Positions 54,262-63,193 of a stretch of 64,000 nt of DNA are shown here, piece after piece (position 1 is the stretch's first letter; each line of letters opens with the position of its first letter). The translations under genes and the position numbers were made by a program. This DNA is from Fibrobacter sp. UWEL (lineage in GTDB: Bacteria; Fibrobacterota; Fibrobacteria; Fibrobacterales; Fibrobacteraceae). The stretch covers positions 124,001 through 188,000 of the forward strand of contig NZ_FRBE01000004.1 in the NCBI RefSeq assembly GCF_900142535.1. The letters are read 5' to 3'. Under the pieces are notes generated by a model. That model was given only the letters and a program-made list of their open reading frames with translations. It did no database searches and was not told the origin of the DNA.

Positions 54262-55299
54262 ATGAAGATTTTAGTAACTGGTGCCGCAGGTTTTATCGGC
54301 TCGAAATTGATGTTTATGCTCTCCCAGCGTGGTGACACGGTGGTGGGTGTGGATAACATCAACGACTATTACGACGTGCGCCTGAAGTACGGCCGCCTGC
54401 GTGAGTGTGGCATCGAATACCACAATGCAGAGATCCCTTTCGGTACGGAAATCCAGAGCAAGAAGTTCGACAACTGCCGCTTTGTGCGCCTGTCCATCGA
54501 CGACAAGGCATCCGTAGATGAACTGTTCCAGAAGGAAAACTTCGACAAGGTGGTGAACCTGGCTGCCCAGGCCGGCGTTCGCTATTCCATTACCAATCCC
54601 TACGCCTACATGCAGAGCAACCTGGTGGGCTTCCTCAACATCCTGGAAGCTTGCCGCCACTTCAAGGTCAAGCACCTGGTGTTCGCCTCTTCCAGTTCCG
54701 TATACGGCCTGAATACCAAGGTCCCCTACAACGAAATGGACAAGGTGGATTCCCCGGTGAGCCTGTACGCCGCCAGCAAAAAGAGCAACGAGCTGATGGC
54801 ACATTCCTACAGCAAGCTTTATGGTCTGCCGGTAACAGGGTTAAGATTTTTTACTGTGTACGGCCCCTGGGGCCGCCCCGACATGTCTCCCATGCTGTTC
54901 GCCAAGGCTATCAGTAAGGGCGAGCCCATCAAAGTCTTTAACAACGGGGACATGATCCGCGACTTTACCTACATCGATGACATCGTAGAAGGAACCATCC
55001 ATGTGGTGGACCGCACCCCCGATGCCGCCGCCTGCGAAAACAACGTGGCCTACAAGATCTATAACATCGGTTGCAGCCATCCCGTAAAGCTCATGGATTT
55101 CATCAGCGAAATCGAAAATGCCTACGGCGAACCCGCCAAAAAGGAATTTTTGCCCATGCAGCCCGGCGACGTTTACCAGACCAATGCAGACACCACCCGA
55201 CTGGAAACCGAGTGCGGCTACAAACCCCACTGGAGTCTCCACGACGGAATTTCCCAGTTCATGCAGTGGTACAAGAGCGACAAAAACCCTCTAAAGTGA
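54262..55299 (+). CDS. NAD-dependent epimerase, probable UDP-glucuronate 4-epimerase
   Basis: Protein of 345 residues, extended SDR fold: GAAGFIGSKL at the start, VVGVDNINDYYDVRLKYGRL (a pattern of UDP-glucuronate epimerases), FASSSSVYG, catalytic YAASKK, and TVYGPWGRPDM. It would supply UDP-galacturonate for surface polysaccharide. GAGG lies upstream of the ATG. UDP-glucose-type epimerase is the alternative. Confidence 0.88.
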   Translation: MKILVTGAAGFIGSKLMFMLSQRGDTVVGVDNINDYYDVRLKYGRLRECGIEYHNAEIPFGTEIQSKKFDNCRFVRLSIDDKASVDELFQKENFDKVVNLAAQAGVRYSITNPYAYMQSNLVGFLNILEACRHFKVKHLVFASSSSVYGLNTKVPYNEMDKVDSPVSLYAASKKSNELMAHSYSKLYGLPVTGLRFFTVYGPWGRPDMSPMLFAKAISKGEPIKVFNNGDMIRDFTYIDDIVEGTIHVVDRTPDAAACENNVAYKIYNIGCSHPVKLMDFISEIENAYGEPAKKEFLPMQPGDVYQTNADTTRLETECGYKPHWSLHDGISQFMQWYKSDKNPLK

Positions 55300-55328
55300 C
55301 GAATTCCGATTAAAACAGGTCCTTTTTT

Positions 55329-55378
55329 CGTCATCCTGAGCTTTTTTTTCACGTCATTCTGAGCGAAGCGAAGAATCC
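55329..55378. repeat. Dispersed repeat before the OmpA-family gene
   Basis: A truncated GTCATCCTGAGC followed by TTTTTTTT (55329-55349) and a complete GTCATTCTGAGCGAAGCGAA copy (55352-55378). This is the same sequence type translated inside feoB. Confidence 0.7.
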
Positions 55379-55420
55379 AGACTTATATTTATAACGATTT
55401 TTTTACAAAAAGGTGGATTA

Positions 55421-57484
55421 ATGAAGAATACTCTTAAAACCGTAGTGGCTGGCTCCCTGGTGGCAGCTGGCCTGGCATGCGCCCAGACGGGCCTTGCAGG
55501 TGGTTCTGAAGGTTTGCACCAGATGAACGCCAATACCTTGGGCCAGTGGGGCGTCACTTTTGGCGCCGGTGGTGACCTCTCCTTTGATAGCTGGGCTTTG
55601 GCCAGCGGTGGTTACATCTACGATAAGACTGCCAAGCAGGGCCTTTCCCTTAATGAATCCGCCATTTCCATTAGCGGTAACGCAAACGCCGCCATCGGTC
55701 TTACCAACTGGATGGACGTTGGTGTGAACCTGCCCATCTACTTTGATATGGGTACCGACAACAAGAACCGCATTGGCGATAACGGCATGACCGACGTTGC
55801 CATCGGTGACATTGAAGCCTGGTTGAAGTTGAACCTGGTAGGCCGTAACGAAGGTTTCTTTAGAATGGCCTTGATGGCTAACGTCTATTTCCCCACCGGA
55901 TCTGACGAAGCTGGTTTCCGCCCCCGTCATTCCTGGTACCTGAGCGACTACACCACTCCGTACACCCTGGGTGATTACGCTGCCGGTGGTAGCTTGATTT
56001 TCTCCTTTAACGGTCGTAAGGTTCACTGGAATACCCAGATTGGTTACGTACAGCCCTTCGATACCGACAACTACTCTGGTGCTATCACTTATAGTACTGG
56101 CTTTAACTACCTGCCGGCCAAGTTCATTGACCTGTTCCTGGAATTCTCCGGCGAAGCACACATCAACGACATGCGCGCACCTATCGACCCCACTGTTGAT
56201 CCTATGATCATCACCCCGGGTTTCCGCCTCCACCTGTCTGATAACATCGACCTGGCAATGGGCGTGGATGTGGGCGCACGTATCTTCAAGAACCTTGAAA
56301 TGGATGGCGAAAAGGATCGCGAAGAAAAGAACGGCTTCGAAATCAACGTGAAGGACAAGAAGGGTACCCTGACCTACGGTTACTCCTCTAGCCCGCTGCT
56401 GGCAGCAACTGCCGCTGTGACCTGGAACTTCGGTGGCTACAACAACAAGGCCGAAGAAGAAAAGGCTCGCGTCAAGGAACTGATCGAAAAGCGCGCCCAG
56501 GAAAAGCTGGACTCCGCTATGGCAACTGTTAAGCCCGATACCCTGACCCTCACCAAGGTGGATTCCATCGTAGTGACGGACACTATCGCTAAGCTGGATA
56601 CCCTGAAGACCATCGACACCGTGAAGACTGTTGACACCGTGACCGTGAAGGACCTGGTGGCTGACTCTCTGAACAAGGCCAAGATGGACTCCGTGGCTGC
56701 CGTGAACGACTCCCTGGCTAAGCTCAGTGCTGACGCTGACGGTGATGGCGTTCCCAACATGGTTGACCGCTGCCCGGATACTCCGGCTGGTATTAAGGTT
56801 GGCGCCGACGGTTGCGAAGTGGATACCGATAACGATGGCGTTGTGGATTCCAAGGACGCTTGCCCCGCTTCTAACCCCGGCGCACCGGTAGACGAAAAGG
56901 GCTGCGAAATTGACGAAGACATGGACGGCGTTGTGGACGTTCTGGACAAGTGCCCCGTGACCCTGAGCGAAGTGGAAGTGGATGCCGAAGGCTGCCCCAC
57001 CAACAAGGACGAAGACCTGACCAAGCTCCAGGCACAGATCAAGTTTGCCAAGGGCAAGGCAAAGCTCACCAAGCCCACCATGAAGGTGCTGGACAAGGTT
57101 GTTGCTTTGAAGATGAGCCGTAAGGACCTCCGCATTGAAGTCCAGGCACACACCGACGAAATGGGCGTGGATGCCGAAGACAACCAGGAACTCTCCGAAA
57201 AGCGCGCCAAGGCAATCATGGATTACATGGTCAAGAAGGGCGTTCCCTCTAAGCATGTACGTGCCGTAGGCCTGGGCGATACCCAGCTGGTTGTTCCTGT
57301 TAAGGCTCCCAAGAAGGGCAAGAAGTTCAAGGCTAACCCCAAGAACACCCGTGTGGTCCTGGCACCCCACGTAAAGAAGCCCAAGGCAGAAAAGCCTGCC
57401 GAAGCAGCACCTGCTGCAGAAGCACCTGCCGCAGCCCCGGCAGCAGCACCTGCTCCTGCTGAAGCACCGGCCGCCGCTAAGTAA
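55421..57484 (+). CDS. OmpA-family protein with barrel, TSP3 repeats and Ala/Pro tail
   Basis: Protein of 687 residues. Signal peptide ending ACA-QT, a beta-barrel of about 320 residues, a coiled linker (KEEEK-like, then repeated TDTV/DTLK motifs, about 340-440), three thrombospondin type 3 repeats (DADGDGVPNMVDRCP and relatives, 440-525) and an OmpA peptidoglycan-binding domain (about 535-650, VQAHTDEMG). A tail rich in Ala and Pro ends the protein. It links outer membrane and peptidoglycan. A terminator follows. Confidence 0.9.
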   Translation: MKNTLKTVVAGSLVAAGLACAQTGLAGGSEGLHQMNANTLGQWGVTFGAGGDLSFDSWALASGGYIYDKTAKQGLSLNESAISISGNANAAIGLTNWMDVGVNLPIYFDMGTDNKNRIGDNGMTDVAIGDIEAWLKLNLVGRNEGFFRMALMANVYFPTGSDEAGFRPRHSWYLSDYTTPYTLGDYAAGGSLIFSFNGRKVHWNTQIGYVQPFDTDNYSGAITYSTGFNYLPAKFIDLFLEFSGEAHINDMRAPIDPTVDPMIITPGFRLHLSDNIDLAMGVDVGARIFKNLEMDGEKDREEKNGFEINVKDKKGTLTYGYSSSPLLAATAAVTWNFGGYNNKAEEEKARVKELIEKRAQEKLDSAMATVKPDTLTLTKVDSIVVTDTIAKLDTLKTIDTVKTVDTVTVKDLVADSLNKAKMDSVAAVNDSLAKLSADADGDGVPNMVDRCPDTPAGIKVGADGCEVDTDNDGVVDSKDACPASNPGAPVDEKGCEIDEDMDGVVDVLDKCPVTLSEVEVDAEGCPTNKDEDLTKLQAQIKFAKGKAKLTKPTMKVLDKVVALKMSRKDLRIEVQAHTDEMGVDAEDNQELSEKRAKAIMDYMVKKGVPSKHVRAVGLGDTQLVVPVKAPKKGKKFKANPKNTRVVLAPHVKKPKAEKPAEAAPAAEAPAAAPAAAPAPAEAPAAAK

Positions 57485-57522
57485 GTCCACTGAGCTCGCC
57501 GAAGTGCTGAGCGTCTAAAATC

Positions 57523-57559
57523 AAAGTCCGTTTCCTTGAAAGGGAGCGGACTTTTTTTT
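57523..57559 (+). terminator. Rho-independent terminator after the OmpA-family gene
   Basis: AAGTCCG pairs with CGGACTT, with an inner TTCCTT/AGGGA pairing, followed by eight T. Confidence 0.85.
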
Positions 57560-57587
57560 ACATTTTGCTTACAAAATAGGAGCAACA

Positions 57588-58475
57588 ATGAAAGGTATTG
57601 TTCTTGCCGGTGGTTCTGGCACCCGCCTTTATCCTTTGACCATGGTCACCTCTAAGCAGCTTTTGCCTGTTTACGATAAACCCATGATCTATTACCCCCT
57701 GTCCACCTTGATGCTGGCAGGCATTCGGGATATCCTGATTATCTCCACTCCTACTGACTTGCCTAACTTCGAACGCCTGCTGGGCGATGGTAGCTCCATG
57801 GGTTTGAACTTGAGCTACAAGGTTCAGCCTAGCCCCGATGGCTTGGCACAGGCCTTTATCTTGGGCGAAGAATTCATTGGCGACGATTGCTGCGCCATGG
57901 TGCTGGGTGATAACATTTTCTATGGCAACGGCTTTAGCCCCCTGTTAAAGGCCGCCGTCAAGAACGCCGAAGAAAACGGCCGCGCCAGCGTGTTTGGCTA
58001 CTATGTAGAAGACCCCGAACGCTTTGGCGTGGTGGAATTCGATAACAACGGCAAGGTGATCTCCGTAGAAGAAAAGCCCAAGGAACCCAAGAGTAACTAC
58101 GCCATTACCGGCCTGTACTTCTATGACAACCGTGTGAGCAAGTTTGCCAAGGAACAGAAACCCAGTGCCCGTGGGGAACTGGAAATCACGGATTTGAACA
58201 AGACTTATTTGGACATGGGCGAACTGGACGTGAAGCTCCTGGGTCGCGGTTTCGCCTGGCTGGATACCGGTACCATGGATAGCCTCATTGAAGCAGGTGA
58301 TTTCGTGAAGATGGTAGAAAGCCGCCAAGGCATCCAGATCTCCGCCGTAGAAGAAATCGCCTACATCAACGGATGGATCACCAAGGAAAAGTTACTAGAA
58401 TCCGCCGCCAAGTACGGCAAAAGTCCCTATGGACAACACCTAAGAAAAGTCGCAGAAGGTAAAATCAAATATTAA
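57588..58475 (+). CDS. rfbA: Glucose-1-phosphate thymidylyltransferase
   Basis: Protein of 295 residues, first step of dTDP-rhamnose synthesis. Motifs: [64 protein letters not shown], all typical of RmlA. TAGGAG lies upstream of the ATG. Gaps between it and rfbC hold a dispersed repeat. Confidence 0.96.
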   Translation: MKGIVLAGGSGTRLYPLTMVTSKQLLPVYDKPMIYYPLSTLMLAGIRDILIISTPTDLPNFERLLGDGSSMGLNLSYKVQPSPDGLAQAFILGEEFIGDDCCAMVLGDNIFYGNGFSPLLKAAVKNAEENGRASVFGYYVEDPERFGVVEFDNNGKVISVEEKPKEPKSNYAITGLYFYDNRVSKFAKEQKPSARGELEITDLNKTYLDMGELDVKLLGRGFAWLDTGTMDSLIEAGDFVKMVESRQGIQISAVEEIAYINGWITKEKLLESAAKYGKSPYGQHLRKVAEGKIKY

Positions 58476-58527
58476 CGTCATTCTCGCGAAAGCGAGAATC
58501 TAGATTCCCGGTCAAGCCGGGAATGAC
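58476..58527. repeat. Dispersed repeat pair in the rfbA-rfbC gap
   Basis: Two short palindromes, CTCGCGAAAGCGAG and TTCCCGGTCAAGCCGGGAA, framed by CGTCATT and ATGAC. Same family as 26887-26955. Confidence 0.7.
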
Positions 58528-58539
58528 AACAGGAAAAAA

Positions 58540-59103
58540 ATGGGAAAGTTCAATTTCATTAAAACCAGCATTGATGGTGTGACTATCGTAGAGCCTACTG
58601 TCTACGGTGATCATCGTGGTTATTTTATGGAAACTTATAACAAGGCGGAGTTTGATGCTGCTGGCTTGGATATGGTTTTCGTTCAGGATAATGAATCCCG
58701 CTCCAAGAAGGGCGTGCTTCGCGGCTTGCACTTCCAGAAGCAGAACCCTCAGGGTAAGCTGGTCCGCGTGCTGGAAGGCGAAGTCTACGACGTAGCCGTG
58801 GACCTGCGTAAGGGCAGCCCCACCTTCGGTAAGTATGAAGGCGTTGTGCTCTCTGCGGAAAACAAGAAGCAGTTCTACATCCCCGAAGGCTTTGCCCACG
58901 GCTTCGTAGTCCTCTCTGAAACCGCCACCTTCGTGTACAAGTGCACCCGCCTCTACGACCCCAAGGACGAAGGCGGCCTCTTCTGGAACGACCCCGCCAT
59001 CGGCATCAACTGGCCCGTAGGCAACGGCTTTGAACCCCTCCTCAGTGAGAAGGACACTAAGAATCCTCTCTTGAAGGATCTTGGCTTCGCGTTTGAACTG
59101 TAA
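58540..59103 (+). CDS. rfbC: dTDP-4-dehydrorhamnose 3,5-epimerase
   Basis: Protein of 187 residues, cupin fold. Motifs: EPTVYGDHRGYFMETYNK, SKKGVLRGLHFQKQNPQGKLVRVLEG, IPEGFAHGFVVLSE. It acts between RfbB and RfbD. An S23-like element follows and separates it from rfbB. Confidence 0.95.
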   Translation: MGKFNFIKTSIDGVTIVEPTVYGDHRGYFMETYNKAEFDAAGLDMVFVQDNESRSKKGVLRGLHFQKQNPQGKLVRVLEGEVYDVAVDLRKGSPTFGKYEGVVLSAENKKQFYIPEGFAHGFVVLSETATFVYKCTRLYDPKDEGGLFWNDPAIGINWPVGNGFEPLLSEKDTKNPLLKDLGFAFEL

Positions 59104-59105
59104 GA

Positions 59106-59506
59106 GGGTCTAGGGGACAGGGTATAGGGTATAGTAATGCCGGTTCAGAACTTTAGGGAATTGATTGTTTGGCAAAAGTCTATTCAGCTTGTTGTTGCTG
59201 TATATGAATTAGTTAAAGAATTTCCTAAGAGCGAATTATATGCCTTGTCTGACCAGATGCGTAGAGCAGCAGTGTCTATACCCTCGAATATCGCTGAAGG
59301 TTATGAGCGAAAATCTGTTAATGAGTATATTCACTTCTTATCTATAGCGAGAGGATCGAAAGCTGAATTAGAAACTCAACTATTTATCTGTGAACAGCTA
59401 AATTTTGGAAATAAAGAAAAATTAAAAGAAATGGAAGGTCTGTGTTTAGAAATAGGGAAAATGCTTAATCGAATGATTAGCTCCCTATCCCCTAACCCCT
59501 AGACCC
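59106..59506. mobile_element. S23-type element with terminal inverted repeats inside the rfb locus
   Basis: Two 24-base arms, 59106-59129 (GGGTCTAGGGGACAGGG..) and 59483-59506, are inverted repeats with 21 matches of 24. They frame the four-helix-bundle gene; its last codons (LSPNP and stop) are inside the right arm. The compact plan resembles the intervening-sequence elements that carry S23 proteins elsewhere. No transposase is encoded. Confidence 0.55.
59137..59502 (+). CDS. Four-helix-bundle protein, S23/bAvd family
   Basis: Protein of 121 residues matching the S23 family: FRELIVWQKSIQLVVAVYEL, LSDQMRRAAVSIPSNIAEGYER, EYIHFLSIARGSKAELETQL and MLNRMISSL. It binds nucleic acid; relatives are found in 23S rRNA intervening sequences and as accessory proteins of diversity-generating retroelements. 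No reverse transcriptase is nearby. It interrupts the rhamnose genes between rfbC and rfbB and is framed by inverted repeats. Confidence 0.88.
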   Translation: MPVQNFRELIVWQKSIQLVVAVYELVKEFPKSELYALSDQMRRAAVSIPSNIAEGYERKSVNEYIHFLSIARGSKAELETQLFICEQLNFGNKEKLKEMEGLCLEIGKMLNRMISSLSPNP

Positions 59507-59532
59507 TATCCCCTTAGGAAGGAGTATTCCTC

Positions 59533-60666
59533 ATGAAAAACATTGTAATCACTGGCGGAGCAGGCTTTATTGGTAGCCACGTTGTTCGCTTGTTTGTTAA
59601 CAAGTATCCTGAATACAATATCATTAACTTGGATAAGCTTACTTATGCAGGTAACTTGGCTAACTTGAAGGACTTGGAAGGCAAGCCTAACTATAAGTTC
59701 GTGAAGATGGACATCTGCGACTTTGATGCTTTCTACAAGTTGATGCAGGACGAGAAGATCGACGGCATTATTCATTTGGCTGCCGAAAGTCATGTGGACC
59801 GTTCCATTAAGGATCCGTTTACTTTTGCACGTACCAACGTGATGGGTACTCTTTCCTTGCTGCAGGCTGCAAAGCTTTACTGGGAAGCTCAGCCCGAAAA
59901 GTACGAAGGCAAGCGCTTCTACCATATCTCCACTGACGAAGTTTATGGCGCCTTGAAGATGAACCACCCGGAAGGTATTGAACCGCCGTTCACTACCACC
60001 GCTTCTTCTAGCGAACATCACCTGGCTTACGGTGACGACTTCTTCTACGAAACCACCAAGTATACTCCGCATTCTCCGTACTCTGCAAGTAAGGCTGGCT
60101 CCGATCACTTCGTGCGCGCCTTCCACGACACTTACGGCATGCCCACCATCGTGACCAACTGCTCCAACAACTATGGCCCGTACCAGTTCCCGGAAAAGTT
60201 GATCCCGCTGTTCATCAACAACATTCGCCACAAGAAGCCGCTGCCGGTTTATGGCAAGGGCGAAAACGTACGTGACTGGCTCTTTGTCGAAGACCATGCC
60301 CGCGCTATCGACGTGATTTTCCACAATGGTAAGATCGCAGAAACCTACAACATCGGTGGCTTCAACGAATGGAAGAACATCGACATCATTAAGGTTGTGA
60401 TCAAGACTGTAGATAAGCTCCTTGGCCGCGCCGAAGGCGAAGACCTGGACCTGATCACCTATGTGACCGACCGCCTGGGCCACGACGCCCGCTACGCCAT
60501 CGATTCTACCAAGCTCCAGAAGGAACTTGGATGGGAACCCAGCCTGCAGTTCGAAGAAGGTATCGAAAAGACCGTTCGCTGGTACCTGGACAACCAGGAA
60601 TGGTTGGACAACATTACAAGCGGTGATTACGAAAAGTACTACGAAAATATGTACAAAGGCCGCTAA
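59533..60666 (+). CDS. rfbB: dTDP-glucose 4,6-dehydratase
   Basis: Protein of 377 residues, second step of dTDP-rhamnose synthesis. GGAGFIGSHV at the start, HLAAESHVDRSI, STDEVYG with the catalytic Asp-Glu pair, catalytic YSASKAGSDHF, and NCSNNYGPYQFPEKLIP. GGAAGGAG lies upstream of the ATG. An insertion of about 20 residues (EPPFTTTASSSEHHLAYG) after the STDEVYG region is longer than usual. Confidence 0.95.
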   Translation: MKNIVITGGAGFIGSHVVRLFVNKYPEYNIINLDKLTYAGNLANLKDLEGKPNYKFVKMDICDFDAFYKLMQDEKIDGIIHLAAESHVDRSIKDPFTFARTNVMGTLSLLQAAKLYWEAQPEKYEGKRFYHISTDEVYGALKMNHPEGIEPPFTTTASSSEHHLAYGDDFFYETTKYTPHSPYSASKAGSDHFVRAFHDTYGMPTIVTNCSNNYGPYQFPEKLIPLFINNIRHKKPLPVYGKGENVRDWLFVEDHARAIDVIFHNGKIAETYNIGGFNEWKNIDIIKVVIKTVDKLLGRAEGEDLDLITYVTDRLGHDARYAIDSTKLQKELGWEPSLQFEEGIEKTVRWYLDNQEWLDNITSGDYEKYYENMYKGR

Positions 60667-60667
60667 G

Positions 60668-60722
60668 GTCCCTGAGCGAAGCCGAAGGGCTCCCATGTCA
60701 TCCTCGCGTAGGCGAGGATCTA
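60668..60722. repeat. Dispersed repeat after rfbB
   Basis: A partial copy (CCTGAGCGAAGCCGAAGGGC, 60671-60690) and a palindromic copy, GTCATCCTCGCGTAGGCGAG to GATCTA (60698-60722). Confidence 0.65.
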
Positions 60723-60736
60723 GCACTATAACGAAA

Positions 60737-60762
60737 GCCCCAGTCGTTTGACTGGGACTTTT
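60737..60762. terminator. Terminator with CCCAGTC-GTTT-GACTGGG stem
   Basis: Stem of 7 bp with a 4-base loop followed by ACTTTT. The same hairpin recurs at 61364-61381 and, with variation, at 63194-63217. Confidence 0.65.
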
Positions 60763-60767
60763 AAAAT

Positions 60768-61215
60768 TTAAAGCGCTTTAATTTGCTCTTCGGTCAGGCC
60801 GGAACTTATTGCGATAGCAGAGATTGCAACTCCGTTTTCTTTAAGACTCTTAGCCATCTTTTTCTTAGCAGACAGCTCTCCGTCTGCTTTTCCCTGCAGG
60901 TAGGAACCTTGCTTTTCATAAAGCATGTCTGTCATATTGTCTACCTCCAGCAGTAAAAGTTCATCGGTGTACCCCATAAAAGATACATCTTTTGCGAAGT
61001 CGCTGTCAAGTAGCTTGCTGGCCTTTTCTTCGTCCACGGATTTCTTGGCACTGATGGAAATATGTATCGTCCTCATTTGGAAACTGGTCCTCGCACAAGA
61101 GCGAAAGAACGTAAATGCGGGGGAGGTTGTAATCCTTTGATTTCTTCACCTGGTTACACACAACGCGAGATGTGTAATAGGTTAGCCGATGGATACACGT
61201 TTTTAAATTGCTCAC
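60768..61215 (-). pseudogene. Broken Rpn/PD-(D/E)XK nuclease family transposase
   Basis: Fragments in two frames add up to the C-terminal part of a Rpn-type protein. The upstream frame (61006-61215) encodes YYTSRVVCNQVKKSKDYNLPRIYVLSLL, a typical stretch before the family end. The second frame (60768-61076) has DELLLLEVDNMTDM and the closing AKSLKENGVAISAIAISSGLT. The N-terminal catalytic region is missing. It is read as a relic of a mobile nuclease gene. Coding remnants may reach 61285. Confidence 0.65.
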
Positions 61216-61357
61216 GGTACTTCGTCAGATTTTGGGGATTGTCTTTCAAGTCGAGGACCATTGCCCTAAACTGATATCTATTCATGATGTTGTTGAGTGG
61301 GAGTTGCTCTTGCGTTCTTGAGCACTATTTGTCAAGTGTTTTTTCAACTTAAACAAA

Positions 61358-61390
61358 AGAAGCCCCAGTCGTTTGACTGGGACTTTTAAA
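61358..61390. terminator. Second CCCAGTC-GTTT-GACTGGG terminator
   Basis: Stem at 61364-61381 followed by ACTTTTAAAATTTT; downstream of the minus-strand pair ending at 61419. The flanks (AACAAAAGAAGCCCC) match the copy at 63190. Confidence 0.7.
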
Positions 61391-61418
61391 ATTTTAGAGA
61401 ACTTTAAAGAAGGACGAA

Positions 61419-61928
61419 CTATGTTTGATAAAAATTGTGTTCTGGGTCAATGAACACCACGTAGAACGTATTTTTGTCAAATCGAATTCCTGACTTTCCA
61501 TGTTCCTTGCCTTCCAATTCACTGGGTACAAAGAACCCGCACAATCGAAAATCACTTTCTAAACGCAGTCGTGCCCAGTCTGCATCAACAGGTACGGATT
61601 TTGGACGCACCGCTTTTGTGTTGGCGGGGAAATCGCGGTATACCGCAAGTACGGTTTGACGATGCTTCCCTGAACCTATAGGCATTTTTTCAAGTTCTGC
61701 CCTGGAATGCCTGCTTAGTTCCTGAAGCTTGCCGAAAACCATGTCCTTTTGTTCCTGAGACAGTTTGCAAAAAGGAGTAAAACCATTTTGTTCTTGGTCA
61801 TCACAAACAAAACTGAAATTGAATTTCATTCTTGCGGCGACATTACATTCTAACGATGCAAAACATAAATCGGCTGTATTTGCTAAAAAAGCATCGCGGC
61901 CAGAATTGCCAAATTTATTCTTACTCAT
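61419..61928 (-). CDS. Small partner protein of the AAA ATPase, unknown family
   Basis: Protein of 169 residues, coupled to the ATPase gene by an ATGA overlap (61925-61928). It starts with polar sequence, has MKFNFSFVCDD, a helical stretch (LSQEQKDMVFGKLQELSRHS), RLRLESDFRLCGFFVP and ends in FYVVFIDPEHNFYQT. Short proteins with such an F/Y-V-x-F/W-x-D-x-x-H-x-F/Y end next to AAA ATPases are familiar from accessory regions, but I cannot name the family. It may be the effector of a two-gene defence module. Not a TOPRIM RloB by sight. Confidence 0.6.
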   Translation of the reverse strand: MSKNKFGNSGRDAFLANTADLCFASLECNVAARMKFNFSFVCDDQEQNGFTPFCKLSQEQKDMVFGKLQELSRHSRAELEKMPIGSGKHRQTVLAVYRDFPANTKAVRPKSVPVDADWARLRLESDFRLCGFFVPSELEGKEHGKSGIRFDKNTFYVVFIDPEHNFYQT

Positions 61929-63076
61929 ACGAAATTGGGAACTCCTCCAATCTTACGGCGTCTATATAACGGAGTAATCTTGCGATCATTCCTCAAAATC
62001 TCGGAAGGCAGTTCGTCTAACCGATAAATGTAACTTGCGTTATTTTTCTTGTTTACAAGGTAAACCCTGTACTTTCCAAGTTCATCCATTATGGATGTGT
62101 CGTGTGTACTAAAAATAAACTGGGCGTGGTTCGGATTTGATTCTTCGGAACTGAACAATTCTACCAACTTTGGCAAGAGATCCGGATGCAGGTTGCAGTC
62201 GAATTCGTCTACAGCAAGGATTCCGCCCAAGTCCAACGTATAGAAATATAACCACAAAATTTGGAATAGTTTCAACGAGCCCAAAGCCTCATGATGGGCA
62301 AGGATGCCTGCACGGTGGCCATCTTCGGTTTTATGGAAGAATACAGGGTAGAAGAATTCTTCTCCAGCACCATTTGTTTCGCTACGAATTTCAATATCAG
62401 CGATTCCTGAGTCACAAAAGGAGAGAAAAGTCTTGACCCTGTTAAACACCTGCGGTTTTTCCTTATAGAATTTTGAGACGGAAGACAGGTCGAAACGAAA
62501 ACCGGTCATACCAGCGTCGGTGACGTTTGTGGCCATACGTGCAAAGAAGGCATAAATCGGCTTGACGCACTCGAAGCCGTACTGGTATGCAGTGCTGATA
62601 ACGGAGGCGTTGGATCGCAAATTCATTTTCTTTAAATCAACAAAATCCATTCCGTCCTTGCTGACTGTCAGTTTGTTTTCTTTGCGTTTGAAAATAGTTT
62701 TGCCTGAGCGACCATCGAATTTAAGGACCTCTGAAACAATTCTTTGCCTTGTAGTTTCGAACTCGTAATAATATGTGCGGCTATCCAGTGAAAAATTGCA
62801 AAAGAATGACGAAGATTCCTCACTGTCTAGAAATGGTTGAACCAAAATCGGTTCGTCAGGTCTGAGTGCAAAAGTTGAATTGGCAAAGTATCCAATAAAG
62901 GCAAGAGCCCTTAGCACATTAGTCTTACCAGATGCATTAGCTCCCTTGATGCCCATGATATTTGCTGTTGGTAACCCCTTTGAAACTTCGATGGGGCAGT
63001 TCTTATCAAGTTTGAAAGTGAATTCGAAACCTTCAGCAAAAGAAAAAAAGTTCTGTGCACCAAATGATAAAAGCAT
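61925..63076 (-). CDS. AAA (AAA_15/AAA_21-like) ATPase
   Basis: Protein of 383 residues, SMC/ABC-like ATPase. P-loop GANASGKT at 45-52, Walker B GGILAVDEFDCNLHPDLLPKLVELF, and FSTHDTSIMDELGKYRVYLV switch region. Middle part helical. Such ATPases with a small second gene (AbiL-, RloB- or PARIS-like plan) serve in phage defence. A GGAG ribosome site lies partly inside a CCGTCA/TGACGG hairpin (63084-63099) just before the ATG. The neighbourhood (Rpn relic, DUF6261) also looks accessory. Confidence 0.82.
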   Translation of the reverse strand: MLLSFGAQNFFSFAEGFEFTFKLDKNCPIEVSKGLPTANIMGIKGANASGKTNVLRALAFIGYFANSTFALRPDEPILVQPFLDSEESSSFFCNFSLDSRTYYYEFETTRQRIVSEVLKFDGRSGKTIFKRKENKLTVSKDGMDFVDLKKMNLRSNASVISTAYQYGFECVKPIYAFFARMATNVTDAGMTGFRFDLSSVSKFYKEKPQVFNRVKTFLSFCDSGIADIEIRSETNGAGEEFFYPVFFHKTEDGHRAGILAHHEALGSLKLFQILWLYFYTLDLGGILAVDEFDCNLHPDLLPKLVELFSSEESNPNHAQFIFSTHDTSIMDELGKYRVYLVNKKNNASYIYRLDELPSEILRNDRKITPLYRRRKIGGVPNFV

Positions 63077-63083
63077 AAAATCT

Positions 63084-63099
63084 CCGTCACTTTTGACGG
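63084..63099 (-). promoter_or_regulatory. Hairpin overlapping the ribosome site of the AAA ATPase gene
   Basis: CCGTCA-N4-TGACGG lies 8-23 bases upstream of the ATG; the GGAG Shine-Dalgarno (complement of 63082-63085) shares its last two bases with the stem, so folding could limit ribosome access. Confidence 0.35.
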
Positions 63100-63193
63100 A
63101 AAATTATAAAAAAACGACGTGAAAAGCAATACTTTTGATGAAATTACGTCATTATTGTGTTGAAAAAAGTATTTTTCCAAGTTAAACAAAAGA

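Noticed and set aside
59137-59502. Diversity-generating retroelement (the S23 protein as Avd)
   Set aside because: No reverse transcriptase and no template/variable repeat pair are seen near the gene.
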